Assembly: GCA_951230915.1 (NCBI GenBank)
Contig: OX579633.1
Location: 2,356,001 to 2,420,000, forward strand
Length of the DNA: 64,000 nt
From: Antitrichia curtipendula
Lineage: Eukaryota; Streptophyta; Bryopsida; Hypnales; Leucodontaceae
Reading direction: 5' to 3'
In this document: in pieces, positions 37,501-50,778 of the stretch
Layout: every line of letters starts with the position of its first letter
Position numbering within the stretch: position 1 is the first letter of the stretch
The notes under the pieces: model-generated
What the model saw: the letters and a program-made list of their open reading frames with translations, nothing else
The model's database searches: none
What the model was told of the DNA's origin: nothing
Position numbers and translations under genes: made by a program

Positions 37501-40500
37501 AACTTGGAAACCATTCGAAGCTGGTCTCCTTATGGTAGCGAGGAAGATTTGTTTGAGCAGGTGTGTTTGTTTACCAGCTATGAAAAGTTCTCGAAGATAG
37601 TAGGAGCCATGTATGGTCTGGGATCATGAAGAACGCGGGAGTTTCTCTTGAGCACTTTTACTAAGTGCTATGACGCCGCAATGAGAAGAAATGTTGTTTC
37701 AGAAATCTGAGACCGTTTCTCTTGAATGCGTGCCCATCGTCGTGACTTCAGAGTCTTGGACGTTTCTGTTAGTCGAGTATGTAATGTCGAATTTGAAAGG
37801 TCTCTTTGTGATGGGGGGCAGATTCATGGTACAGGACGTTTATCCCATTTTTTCTTGTTCTGCAGTTTGTAGGAATGAAGGACCATGGTACCAAGATCAT
37901 TCTGTATAATCTTTGGGAGGACGATCAAGGCCAAGTCGAGCTGGACTTTGAAACTGACCCCTATGTGCGGACCTTAAGCTTTCGCCTCATGATCATTTGT
38001 CCTCTCGTTTGAGATTCCTTTTGTGCAGATCTGCTTCGATTTATAAGACGTTTTATGAGTGACTTCAGACTTTTGGCACCTTCGTCGTTTGGTGTGGTTC
38101 ATATTCGTGTTGCCAAGGCAGCGCGTGATATCTGATTGTTTTCTTTATTCTAGGATATTCAAATCAGGGGAGCCAATCGTGACGAGAAGAAGATTTCCAT
38201 GGCTCTGCGTTTTCCCCACTCTCGCCATTTTCTCACCTACCGTCACTCTTTGAGGGTATCTCCCATTTCCTGTGCAGCTTCCGGTGTCTCGTGCTCTCCA
38301 CACTGTCTTTCTTTATTCCTTTTGCATGTCATGGAACCAAGCTGATACCGTTTGGGAGGAAGCGAAAGCCTTCCTGATCCTGTTCCATGTTGACCCTGGA
38401 AGGTCCCAGGAGCCCGAGTTAGGCCTTCTGTTTCTGTGTCAGTTTTGCAGAGTCCCTACGCGGAACTTTTTTTGTTGAAATTCATTTATTTTTTTAACGA
38501 ACGCATGCAATGTCTTTACTGGACCTGCTGATATGCAATTGGTCCCGAACTGACTTATGTTTTCCACAGTATGGTCAGTTGAGTTCGTCATCCGTGAACC
38601 ATGGGTTTGTGATCTTTTTTACGGGTTAATATTTAAGCTGTTTCCCCATCCGATCGTGTTGTTGGTGTGGCAGAGTTATGTCTCCATATTGTATTTGCGA
38701 ATGCCACCTGGCTTTCGAATCCTTCTCCGTGGAAAAGAAGTTCACCACCACAACCTTGTGGATGACTTGATGTACACCCAAGAGCTGACATATAGGCCGC
38801 AGAGTGGGGCTGATCATGTTACCCGAGAAACGGATGTGAGTGCCTGGTCGTGATTTTTTGTCCGTTCAGTATGGATGCAATGTTTAGGTCTGTTGGTTGT
38901 TTTCCTCGAAACCTACATGTGCGTGTATCGATTACGATGTCGAAGAGCTCCTTATTCCTGCAGTATGTGTAGTAATTATGTGATGTTGCAGATGGTGGCC
39001 GTTGTGACCATCGGGTTTGTGAAGGATGCTAAGGACCATGTAAATATACAAGGCTTCAACGTTTACCACAAGAACCGACTAATTAAGGTGCATATTGTAC
39101 TTCCACTTCATTCTATGGATTTGTAGGGCTGGAGTGAAGAGATCTCTTTTCTGTTTCGTCTCTTTGAACCTATTGCTTCGACGAACGTTTGTGTCTTCTT
39201 AGGTGGTGTTGCTTTAGAATGTATCTGGTACCGAGTTTATGATATGGCTGTAGCACATGAGATGTTGGATGGACAGCTGATTTCTACCTTTTCTCCTTTT
39301 CGCAGCCATTTTGGAAAATTTGGAATTGCACTGGCAGCGATGGTCGAGGCATCATAGGTAAGCTCATGTCTTGCTCGTGCGACTTCGCGAAATATTGCAA
39401 TGAGCTTCTTACTAAACAGCTGTGAATGAATATCCAGCAGAATCCGTTCGTCTTTTCTTGAGACTTCGGTGTAGCCTGGATCATTCGACCTTCTAGGGAA
39501 TCTGAATCAGAGCATTGTGAGGACTGAATTATGGAAATGTTGTCTATTCAGATGATTGACCACACCCAGTACTGTGAATTCCTTAAAAGAATTACTGCAT
39601 AAGGTTGGCAGTTACAAATTGTTCATATAGTTGTATGTATAATCTAGGGAGAACCTTGCTGAGACCTGTTAATACAGACGCCTTTACACAGTTCGTATCG
39701 CTTTGCAAATACTATGACTACACAAAGGATGACAGGACCTGAGAATCGTGACCTTTTTGTATCCGTCTCGTTGCACGCCGCGTGATTTGCTCGTGACAAG
39801 CGTGCAACTCCCATGTAGATAGACTGGGATCATTGATAGGAGCTCGGCTATTGTTCTTCACGTGACCTTGGACTGTTCTTTCTTGCAGGGGTGCTTGAGG
39901 CGAACTTTGTGGAACCTGCTCATGACAAGCAAGGGTTTGAGCGTACCACAGTGCTGTCGCGATTAGAGTCACGCTTGTTGCAGATGCAGAAGAACTACTG
40001 GTTCGTTTCTTTATTCTTTTGCTCCACTGCACGTTCCTAAACTCTTCCTCCGACCTTTTTCACTGCGATGTTGTGATGTCTAATACCCCTCGACGTGCTT
40101 CCTTGCAGGAGCAATAATTGTCATAAAGTGGGCTATGTGAGCAAAAAGAGTAAGAAGAAGATTATCCCGCCTGCTCCTCTACCTGGAGGTGTGTCTATTT
40201 TCCCTTCTAGCACTTGATGAAGTCTAAGTTTCTGACTCTCGTAACGGCATCCGAATGTTGCACACCCGAATATTTCGAAGCACGGATTTTTCGGCGTAGC
40301 CGTCTTGAAAGCCTAGGCATTTGTTTCGAGATGTTTGGTGCTTGGTGTGGACCTTTCTTGTCTAACTCTCTCTTTCGAATTTGAGTCTTCGATGTTGAAT
40401 TTTTGGTTGTCGCCGTGTTTGCGTTGTAGTGCGTGTGTTCAATCAACTATGTTTTCTTTGGTGTGTTTTCTCATTGCTGGAATTTTCTTGATGTCCAGAG

Positions 40501-42400
40501 GGCATTATGAATAGGGGTCAAGGTTCAAGCATGTCATCTCCAATATCAGATCCTCACGCAGAACTGCGCCTCTCTTTGCCATCCAACTCGATGAGTGAAG
40601 GACGAAAGGGTGGAGGGGTTTTGCGAACTTATGGAGAGGGTACATTAGGAAGGTTACGACTTGAAATTGAACCTGCTCCTGCTATATCTCGAAGTGGGTC
40701 ACTGACCAACGGCACCTCCGTTGCCAAGGTTCTCTCGCCACTTTTAAAGTTTCCGATTTTCCGTTTGATTACTTAATCGTGATACTTGGAACGGGCAGCC
40801 CAATCTCGGCAATTGTCATTGTGAGTGCTATTTGCCAGGTCTTTTGTGATTGGACGTGATTATTGTGTTCTCTGCTAAACTCGTTTTGTTTCAGGGTAAT
40901 GAGCCTGGTCCCAAGGAGACTGCTCCTAGCCGGAAATCGTTGGAAGATCTTGGCCGAATGGTACTTTTTGTGAGCAGGGTTCTGTTGATCTTAGAGTTCT
41001 GTATCTGTTGTTCTTTTTAGTTCTTCTGCTCGGTTGGGGTCCTAGGTTATCATGTTCACCGTCGAATGTGTCGACACAATGCTGTCTGTTTCAATGGCTC
41101 TTAATCTCACTTGTGCTGGTTGGTTCAGTTCGTGAGGAGGGCTGCTGCTGCCGAGGTTTCTCATCCTCCTCAGTGTCAACAGCAGCGTCCGGCCACTTCG
41201 AATGGTCATAGGGCCTCCGTGGAACTGGAGATATTGAAGCAACTCAAAGATGAGAATGATCACATTCGAGAAAGGTTACTATCCGAAAGTGTTCCATCTC
41301 TTCGCTACATGGATGAACCAGTAGAATTCTTTTTGAGTTGTATCCCTCTCTTTCTGGCTTGCACTGGAGTGCTGAAAGGACGTCAGTTTCGTTTCATTGG
41401 CGAACGAGAAATTGTGACGTGCATCTTGCCAAAAACTAGTACCGTTATAGATTTTGGTGTAAGACCGTGCGGCCTGAACCGTGCCGTTGAAATGGAACAT
41501 TTTCAGTGTAGCGAAATTGACGTTGAAAACAGTACCTACTCCTCGGTCCCTGTTTGAGTACAGTAATCATAAGAGTGTGTGTGACATTTTTTTCCCTGTG
41601 CGCTGTCTTCAGATGCCGTAGGTTGGAGGAACAGAGTGAGCAGAGTCTGATATTTGAAATTGACCGGAACCGTAAATTAGAGACTCAGGTAAATCGTCTT
41701 TCCCTGGCAACTTGGCAGTTCCTATATTTGGTCTGTAGTGTTTATTTCTTGGGTTGGACCGCTATTCTTCGTTTCGTTTATTTGTCAGTATGCTGAAACA
41801 TGGACCCGGGATAGCTGATCTTTTTCGTATGGCTAGAGCAGCTTCTAGATTTAGAGCAGCAACAGGCGGTTTTCAGGCGAAATCTGGAGAAATGTGTTCG
41901 AGATCGGGACAGCCTTCACCATGCCTTGGAGGAGGAGCGCCTCCTTCGCGAAAGTGACGATGAAGAGATGAGAAAGAAGCTGAAGGTCTGTTTGTATTTG
42001 ATTGTAGCAAGATTATTTTTCTGCACATTCTCTTTCTGGTGTTATTATTTTGCAGTAGGTTTTGAAGTGCTGAAATGTCCCGAAGTGTCCTCGTCCATTT
42101 GTAGGAGTCGAAACGCATCATTTAGGACGTTTCAAGGAAGTCCATGAATTGTAGCACTTGAACGAAGAAATCATGCTCGAAATGTTTAGGAGCGAGTGAC
42201 GAATATAGTTTGGAAGTTCCTAGAATCGAGTGTTGGAATTCTTTGTTTAGCTTGATGGCTCTGGAGTTGAGCTGTCCCTGTGCCATGCAACTGTCCAATA
42301 TTCAACTTCATAATCGGCCGTTTATTTGCACCAGGTGGCCCTTCTACGCGTGCGAGAGCTGGAATCTGAAAACCACCGCCTGCGCTTCTCGAGGTGTTGA
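34521..42400 (+). CDS. MORC: MORC-family GHKL ATPase (CRT1/MORC type)
   Basis: Twenty-one exons: 34521-34923, 35409-35483, 35732-35766, 36039-36117, 36400-36492, 36718-36802, 37035-37110, 37432-37560, 37866-37964, 38154-38255, 38674-38835, 38992-39087, 39306-39357, 39889-40000, 40109-40188, 40499-40728, 40895-40960, 41129-41274, 41613-41688, 41842-41985 and 42335-42400. They join in frame into about 801 residues. The GHKL ATPase runs from about 130 to 290: ELVDNAVDE (163-171, Glu163 and Mg-binding Asn167), DDGGGM (198-203) and GQYGNGFKTS (227-236). An S5-like transducer domain follows to about 500. A basic KKSKKKII nuclear signal lies at about 545, then a disordered linker and a Glu/Arg-rich coiled coil (about 690-798). 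Plant MORCs compact chromatin and help silence transposons and support immunity; that role is inferred from the family. The donors GTGCGG after exon 9 and GTTCGT after exons 5 and 14 are weak but give the conserved protein. Confidence 0.95.
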
Positions 42401-43400
42401 GCTCCTGTGTGTGAGTTGGACGTGATTTTTCTCAATCCCGAGGGAAGTGCTGGCGCATGTGCATCCCGCTCACATGCATTGCACCTTGTATAGTTATTTC
42501 GTTCACCGTCACCACCACTGGAGTGTGGTATATGGCTTGATCAGTGGTGTGTGTTCACATTGACTGGTGGTGGAGTCTATGGGGCAGAAGCCTGGTTGAG
42601 TTTAGTTTGATCTGCATCTTGCACCGATGGACTCCGTTGTTGGAAATGGGTGTCTGGGTGGTCTTGGCAACCAAGAGCAGGAATTTTGTTTTGTTCGAAC
42701 ACTTGGTGTGAGCCCTCTACATGAGTTTCGCGGTCCTAGTGCGCAAGATGTGAGAAGCTGCAAGTAGGTGACTCCTGTACACCTGAGGCTGTAGAATTGA
42801 TGGTCATATTTTATTTTGCCAGATGCATTTCTTCTTTGGAAAGAGTTCTATTCCATTGTACAATTTAAAACCTGGAACTTTCTGCCTTTCTTCTGAGGTT
42901 GCTGGAGGTTGCTGGGAACGTTGGGTGTTGATGTTGCTTACGACTTGGGTGGAAGAATACTACTGTTGATGGAAACTTAGTTTAGGAATCTGTTTTCATG
43001 TGTTTACTTCTTTTCAGATGTGCATTCATGCAAGCTTGGGGTGGCAAAACGGACCAGCGATGTTGCAACTGGCTCCGGTTCCTGCGCCTTCGTGATCAGT
43101 CCTGGGTTTTTTCTGGCTACTCGAATTGCCGTTATTTCTGTCTCCTGACATCAGTACATCAATTATATACTGATTCCTCTAATTCTTAGCATGGTCGTGT
43201 GCAAGATCATTCTGTTCGGCTGTTAACTTGCAGTCTGTAGGGAGGATAATTATTTGTTTGATGAAGATTTCCTGGGCGTGTTAAGTGGAGAAGGACGGAA
43301 CCTTTGACCATGTAATTTTCCTCAATATGCATTGCTTTGTTTCCATTATATTGCAACTTCAGTAATTTTGAGTGATAACTTTTTTTTTTTTTTTTTGCAG
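42401..43400 (+). other. MORC 3' region with a possible alternative last exon
   Basis: GC-richer sequence continues about 1 kb past the MORC stop, consistent with a long 3' untranslated region. At 43018, after TTCTTTTCAG, a 27-codon frame reads to a TGA with a proline-rich tail (GPAMLQLAPVPAPS). It is in phase with the end of MORC exon 20, so skipping exon 21 would give a different C-terminus. A run of T followed by GCAG at 43380-43400 marks the end of the island. Confidence 0.3.
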
Positions 43401-46400
43401 AGATGAAATCACATGTCTTCTATTAGTCATATAATTTTCAGATTTATTGGTAAGGAAATCAAATTATAATGATTTTTTGAAGAAGTAATCCTAAAATTCC
43501 AAAATTATATACTGATTCCTCTAATTCAGAAGTAATCCTAAAAATTTTGAAATTTTTTCACATGTGTAATTTTTGAAATTTTGAAATTGGAATAAGAGTT
43601 AGACTCAGTAAACTTCATTTCATTACGATGGGTTCAAATTCCAAAAAGATTGTTTGCATGACTCAGTTTCATATAAGAGGAAGGAGGTGAGAGTTGCTAA
43701 ATATACATCTTCTAAAATTCATATTACACACATTTGATTTAGTATTGTGAAATTTTAAAATCTGTGTTTGTTTGTTTTTTTCTTGCTAATTAGAAACAAG
43801 GGTATCATAGCAAAAATTATTGGATGAAAATAAATTGTTTGAGTTTGTCTGATAGTTTCCTATTGTAGTTCAAAAGCCCATTTGTGGCTTTATAGGCATT
43901 TTAGAGGCATTCTAGGATCAATCAAAACAATATAGTGTTTGTTTACTTTGCAATGAGGATTGTAGGGATGGATATTAATTATTAACAAGTTGAAATGATT
44001 ACTCAACCTTTTTTCCATTAATGGAACGATAGCATAGGTGCTTCACATAAACTTTTAAATTTAGTAGCTATATTTGTATACTTCCTCTATCCCATGATAC
44101 TAATCATTTTGTGTAGTAGTAAAAGTATTGAAGTTTTAGCAATTCTTTTCAAATTAATGTTATGATTAAATGCTTCTATTGTGGATTTGAATTGAATCCC
44201 CTCAAGTACAAAACAAATGAATGGGACTAGTAATTGCAACTAAGGAAAGATCATAAAATAGGAGGTTGGAATAGATACGAAGTACTACAAATAAATAAGG
44301 ATAGGCTTTATAGAAAATGAAGACTTCTTGTGCATTTACCTTGCCTTCTATGTATGTTTAGATTTGTACAAGAATGGCTTAGAATTCAATAGATATAGTG
44401 AAAGCTCAATAATGATTTTTGGTCTTTGATCCAATCAACTTCAAATTGCTATAAAATATTGAATTTTTAGAGTTTTTAGAATTTATAAAGTGAAAATTAA
44501 GCTAGCCACTTTTTATCTCATTCCATTAGTTAATGTCAAAAACAAAGAAACCGCCTTCAACTTTAAAATTAAGATTGAAGTACATTGCTAAAAAGGACAA
44601 GTAGTTTAGGACAAATGAAAAAAAACAAAAGGAATTAGTCCATTATAGGATAGAGATAATATCTATTAACTCACTATTATAAGTCAAGTTTATCCAAACA
44701 TAGAATTAAATTTTATTATTTTATTCTCCTTTTTATAACAGGTCAACACTTTAAACATCTCAAAACACTTTTATAATCTTTGTATATGGACTCAATCATA
44801 ATAGTGCTAACTAAGTAAAGGCCGTCATCATGATTGCATAGAAAGAAGTATCTCCTCTACATAGATACCAAAGGATTTATTAGTTTAAGATAGGGAGAGG
44901 TTGATATGTCTTAACCTTGTAGTTTTTTTACATATAGAGCCCCTCAAAAGCATAAAATTGTCACTATTGTATCAAGACTTTTCAATGAAAAAATATAAAC
45001 AATGACTATTGTAACCATAAGATCTTATTTCCACCTTCATATAAAACACAACATACAAAAAGTTTCAAACTCAAATTCCTTAACATTTGAAGATCTATAA
45101 GTTCAAAGTAGGAAATATTATTTTTTCCACTATTCTCAACTTCAAAATACAATGAAAACTAGAGGATATTGAATTTAGTTTGCATCATTTAGTTTAACAT
45201 GAACACTAAGATTGGAAAGTACAATACCAAAAAATTAGAACTTAAATCCACTTTGTGAAAAACTTATGTACCTTGCATTAAAATAATTCCAATAACATCA
45301 ACACATTCATCAAAATTTTGAAAATGCCTTTTTCTACAATCCAGATTGAGAGATTGTTGTATTGTAATGATAAAAGTATTAAAATGCAATTTGTATGGCC
45401 TAGAAGATTTTTTGAATGGCATGGTCTTCGAGGAAGTATATCTTCAAGTGTATAAAAAAATGCCAAGTGGCAATTCTTCATAAGTCCTTTGATAATTACA
45501 AAAAATGCATTTTTGAGGCCAAATCCTTCAAAAATTCATAGAAAAGGCACCATATTTATGTGCGTGCACAAATTATATTTCTAGATTTGTAACAAGAATG
45601 TCCATTCTAAATTATACATTTGACATACTAACAAGTCAAAAGTCAAACCTCACTAGCTGTCCAAACCCTCAAAAAGCACAATCTAATTGCAAGGAATTTT
45701 AGAGTTTAGAATTTTCAAGTAAATGGAGGATGCCCTGCATGCAAAGCAATCATAGAAAATGTCAACAATGTTAATATCAAGAAATACGCAACAAAAGGTT
45801 GGCAATTAGAATTGCATTCTAATTTTAAAATGGAATTAAGTAGAAGATAGTTAACCATGTGACAAAGGACCTTCCAACTAAGGGATTGACTTGATCATGT
45901 AAAGGAACTACATCTAAAATTGCATGCTTCCAAAAATCTCACACTAGAGATTCTTGCCTAAAATGTACTCCCACTCGAGCTCCCACTATTTATGAGAGTC
46001 TATAATCACTTCTAGAAACATCTATTTTCAGCACTTTGAATTTGTAGTTTATTCATACAGTGTCCAAAAAACGCATTCTAAGAGAATCTAGAATCTCCTG
46101 TTTACTACCAAAAAGACCCCACAAAAAAATTCTGATATAATAATGGGAACCATGCTAAATTTCTTATTTGTGTGGTTTTAAGTGTAGTTACCAGTTCCAC
46201 CTAGCTTTAAGTGTACTCTTAACGGATGTTCTTATATCAAAATTTCTTACTGTGTTTCCACACATGTTTAGCAAATGTCAACCCTTGCTGGAATCTGAAG
46301 TATCTAGGTGTAAGAGTGGAAATAGTATGTAGTTTTTGGAATGATCACGAAGAACTCATTAATTTTTTTTGTAGTATTCAAATCTTTGGAATTTGAAGAT

Positions 46401-48640
46401 GTCTATTGAATTCATGCGATGTTAAGTATTGTTGCCTCTTTGTGCCTATTAGCTAAAACGCTATCTGATATGTTGCTTCACTTTTGTACAGCTTTGGTTC
46501 TGCACTATTTTTGCTTCTGCCCAACTTCGCTCTGTATGGCTTCGTTTCTACCTAACTTCACTTCTGTACAACTTCTATAATTATCTACTGATTCAAAACT
46601 TCTCAATGACAAAGCTTTTTCCTATAAACTCGTAGAGGATAATTGCAAGAAAGACCAGTCCTACCTTGCGTCAAAGTTGGAGTGACAGAGTTGGCATCAT
46701 ACATAACTTTTGAAGCATGAGCATGATTAATTTGAAACTTTTATTGAAGATGGCTAACTTGATATTAATCAGATACCTTATTTTTCAAGAAATTTCAAAA
46801 ATTATTTTATATTTAAATTTAAGTTTATCTAATTTGTTGCACTTTGCGATTTAGGATTTTTTTAGTATGAGGGAGTATCCAGAATAAATGATCTAGAGCT
46901 GAAATTTCTTTAATCTATTCTTACACTAGGCACGCATGTGCCTACCAAAGGAAATAAAAAAAATATCATCTTATGTCCTCCACATCTGTGTAATAGCGCT
47001 TCCTTGCTTGTGCACTTCTAAGCATTGAAGATGGTCTTGAGATCATTTATTTTATGAAATCTTTTTATCATAAAGTTCTACCAAATGGAAAATTTTTAGT
47101 TTCTTTAAAACTGATTTTTTCTGTTTTTTACAAATTAAAACGTCAAAGTACCTAAATTCTGGAGATTTTGCACTTTTCTAGTTCTTCTACTTAGAAAAAA
47201 TTTCTATGCTTTTCCTTCCTAGGGTACCTTTTTCTTAAAGGTGTATACGTTGTATATATATATATAATTTAAATGTATTTTTAATATTTTTTTTTTAATT
47301 TTAAAGTATTCCTAAAATGATTACGAATATTATGCAAAACGCTACCAAAATTATTCGGTCTTTTTTGCAACCACCCTAAAGCCTTGCATAATTTATTGAC
47401 TAAGACTCAATTAATCCTGAAGCAAGTTGTTGCAAGACCTTAGAGGTTTTCTTTGTTGACAACAAGCTTTGATCTTGGCTCGTACTTACACTTCAGTCCC
47501 CAAACCAAATCTCATGCCATCACATGTGCACAACTATCCATCCTCACCATGAGATTGCATCCTAATTACAGCTAAATAAATGAATAAAAATTGAAAACTC
47601 AAAAAATACCTTATAATCTCAACAAAGAATTGCCATTGACTAGTGAGAAAACTTTAGAAAGGAAAAAACAAAACACTTATAAAAATCACTCAAATGATTG
47701 AGAACATTACACACACAACGTAGGATCACAATTACCATCATCTCCCGTCTCCCACGACACAAAGTTGGTGGTAAGTACAAGTCATATCAAAATTATACAA
47801 ACTAATAAACAAGTACAATAGTTCCAAACCTGAATTCTCATAAAAAAAATGATTCCCTACTTATACATAGGTCTTATCTTTTAACACATGGAGTTTGCAA
47901 ACTCTATATGGAAAAATACCTTTATTCTATTAGAATATATATAGAGCATCTAAAGTCTGAACAATGTCACAATATATATGGAGCATTTGAACAGTGGTGG
48001 ATAAAATTGAGGTTGCACTAATAAAATTATGGTTCTAAGGCAAGTTCTAAGGTAGGAGGCTAAAATTGTTAGGGGCATTTTGAATCAATCTTATAAAAGG
48101 GATAGAAAGCATGCACATGTTGCAAATAGATGTTCTTTTCTAGAGTCAAAAAATGCCATGACTTTTGCTTTATTTCAAGACTATTTTGAACTAGCACTAG
48201 TCATTGTAATGAGCGTAATTACAATCTTCATTAACCTAGAACCGCTCCTACGTCCAAAAATTGGATGACATATAGAGTCAAAGAGGCACAACGGACAAAG
48301 GACAAGGAGATATCATTCATTCAACTTTCCATGAATAAAGGAATGAATTCCGCTTGCATTCGACTTGGTGGCGACACTATTGATGAATATAGCTGGTAGA
48401 GAAAAATAAAAGCAATCAGCATGTCAAGTTTGGGGGGAAATTTGAAGGTGCCCAAGCTCTTGAATGTCATGAAATGATCTTGCCCAACCTAGAACTTATA
48501 GTAGAGCAGTAGATGTCGGGCATTCTTTAGTGGTTTTGTTTAAAATTCAAAATTTTTTTAGGGACTCATAAAAAATGTGTTCACAAGAGCTTCGTACTTT
48601 CTCTACAATGACGTACAAAAAAAGGGAAGTAAGAGCACTA
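43401..48640. other. AT-rich intergenic stretch with repeat fragments
   Basis: No gene was seen. A 23-base phrase around TATACTGATTCCTCTAATTC occurs at about 43163 and again at 43505. The block 45940-46195 matches parts of 11888-12660. A TTCTGTACAACTTCG-like tract repeats at 46475-46570. A single CATAACTTTTG module lies at about 46697. A 62-codon frame at 48080-48268 has no recognisable content. Confidence 0.5.
45940..46195 (+). repeat. Dispersed repeat (AGAGAATCTAGAATCTC family)
   Basis: Shares GATTCTTGCCTAAAATGTA (near 45950) and AAGAGAATCTAGAATCTCC..TTTACTAC..GTGTAGTTACC (46078-46192) with 11898-11925 and 12545-12662. A third partial copy is at 16790-16870. The 12 kb copy has about 350 extra bases between the two blocks. 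No coding frame was found. Confidence 0.5.
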
Positions 48641-48817
48641 AGCCATGTGCCACAAAGAGAAGGAACTACAATAGTCTAATATACTAGAAGTGAAAATGGG
48701 AATGCCTTGTGTCACAAGAAAACGGGAACAATTTGCTATCATCCCCAGCAAAGGCAAGCAGTCAATTTCTAATACCACCTCTGCTCCAATCAGGTAATTT
48801 TTGTCTGCCTTTAAAGC

Positions 48818-50563
48818 TCAAAGAGCACCCCATAGTTCTCTCTTCACTTGTGGATATGCCCTCTGACGCTCTGTCAAAATCCTTGTTCCAAATCGGATAG
48901 TAAATCTCCTTCTTTCCTCATCATCTTGTCCAATAGCCCATCCTATGGCAATTGGACTCGTGTCAACAGTCACTATCACCGGTCTCTTGCAATCATAGTT
49001 CACTTGCTTAAGAATTGGTGGTGACTCCAAAATCTTCTTCAACTCTTCCATAGCCAAGCTTTGCTCGTTCTTCCAAGAGAATTTGGTCTTCTTCCATAAT
49101 AGTTTGTATAGAGGCTCTGATATATGAGCAAAATGAGGAATCCATATGTGATAGAAGACACAAGCTCCAAGAAACCTTCTTACTTCAGTGATATTGCTAC
49201 AGACTTTCATCCTTCCAATAGCATCCACCTTTTCAGGGTTAGGTTTTCTTCCATAAGAGCCATACAAGTGTCCAACCACCAGAATTTCATTCACCCCAAA
49301 TTTTGACTTATTAATTAATAGAGTCAATTTCACCTCTTCAAGTCTGCTCAAGATTTGGGCCACATCATTGATATGGTTGCTCACAAAGGCTCGACAACCA
49401 TCACTTTGAAGTGTTAAGTCTCTTTGATTCTCTTCGCATCCTTTTATTGGAATATCGTCTACAAAAGGTATGGTTTTCTCAGGCACAAAGTTTCTTAGAA
49501 TTTGATTCATGGCACTTTGTATATGTGCCACCGAATTGGTAGCGCCTTGAGGCAATGTGCACATCCGCACCAATCCAAGAGGAGTCTTCATGGTTGTCAA
49601 ATCCCTGCTTTCAGCAGCTAGTTGGAATTGATCATAACCAGAGTATAGATCTCCAATGGAATAGATTGCATGTCCAGCAAATGCTTCTGCCACTTCATCA
49701 ACAATAGAGCCTGATCCTTTGTTTCTAATTGTTACTTTGTTGGCAGGTTGCATATCTTGAATGAACCTCAATGCTCCTGACTTTTTTGGCACAGTAAACC
49801 ATCGGTTTGAATATGGAGCCATTGAAGGCTCAAGTATGCCCATGCGCGTGTTTTCTTTGAGCAACTCTACTAACTTTGGAAGTAGAGCTTTAGGCACAGG
49901 TATTGGCTTCAAATCCCACGGTATATGTGGTACCGTAAATACAACCATTGGTGCCACAATACTTGGTTGTACACATCCAATTTCATCTGTTGAAAAAGCA
50001 AAAGCTTTTCCATGCATCAAAAGCATGTCTTGAAACTTTTTCTTCTCCGGCTTAGTCAAGAAATCATCTCCTCCAATCTTTAGATCAACTAGAGTCTCTT
50101 TTGTAAATTTGTGTCCAATCCTCCTTAACTCTCTTAAACTTGGCTCTTTCTTAGCTTGTTTGATGTGATCTTCAGTGTCAAATGGTAGCTGAGTAGCCAC
50201 CGGCTTCACCTTTTTTGCCACAGTCTTCTACTTTGTATGAACTGCAGCTTCTGGTCTATGTTTATCAATATTGGAATAACACAGCTTTGTCATTGCCATG
50301 GAAATCTCATGATGCATTGCAGCTGTGTGGACATTGATAAGACAATGAATAGTCCTCTCTGCATCCTCATTTGTCTTTATATCTTGCAAAGTTTGCAAGA
50401 TATCATCTGGCATACCATTCTCTTCATAAACACCAGAAATGCTTTCTTCTTCTTCTAAAATCTTCACTCTTTTTATTTTTTTCTCCATTTTTCTCACATA
50501 TCTTTTATATACAGGGTCCAAGTCTTGAATACTTGTAATACTGATAACTTCATTTCTAGTCAC
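48818..50563 (-). pseudogene. Reverse transcriptase and N-terminal RNase H, broken
   Basis: The frame 50563-50228 (pre-RT linker) runs in the same phase into 50221-48818, separated by a TAG. RT landmarks are AFAGHAIYSIGDLYSGYDQF (motif around the first catalytic Asp), LPQGATNSV and the catalytic box PFVDDIPIKG (F-x-D-D where Y-x-D-D is usual). RNase H begins at VTVDTSPIAIGWAIGQ and continues to RELWGAL. There a TGA, probably from CGA, interrupts a frame that stays recognisable to about 48730. The enzyme would copy element RNA into DNA. This copy cannot make a complete one. Confidence 0.88.
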
Positions 50564-50778
50564 ACTCAGAAATCTACACCCAACATTGGTATGTACATTG
50601 GGGACTCTATCACCCTCAAATTTCTTGGCACTAGTGGATCCCCATACTCCACTTGTGCCCTCTAGAAATTTGAAAAATTAATGGAAGTAGGAAGAGGAGT
50701 CTCCCTAAGTTGGAGCCGGTGCATTTCATTATTAGGTCTTACAGTTAGAAACTGTACTGACTTCTTTCCATCAATGCT

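Noticed and set aside
42998..43189. 63-codon frame beyond MORC in another phase
   Set aside because: It is not the frame that can splice in phase from exon 20, and its cysteine-rich composition looks random.
48709..50458. Plus-strand open frames opposite the reverse transcriptase
   Set aside because: They are short shadows of the strongly supported minus-strand polyprotein.
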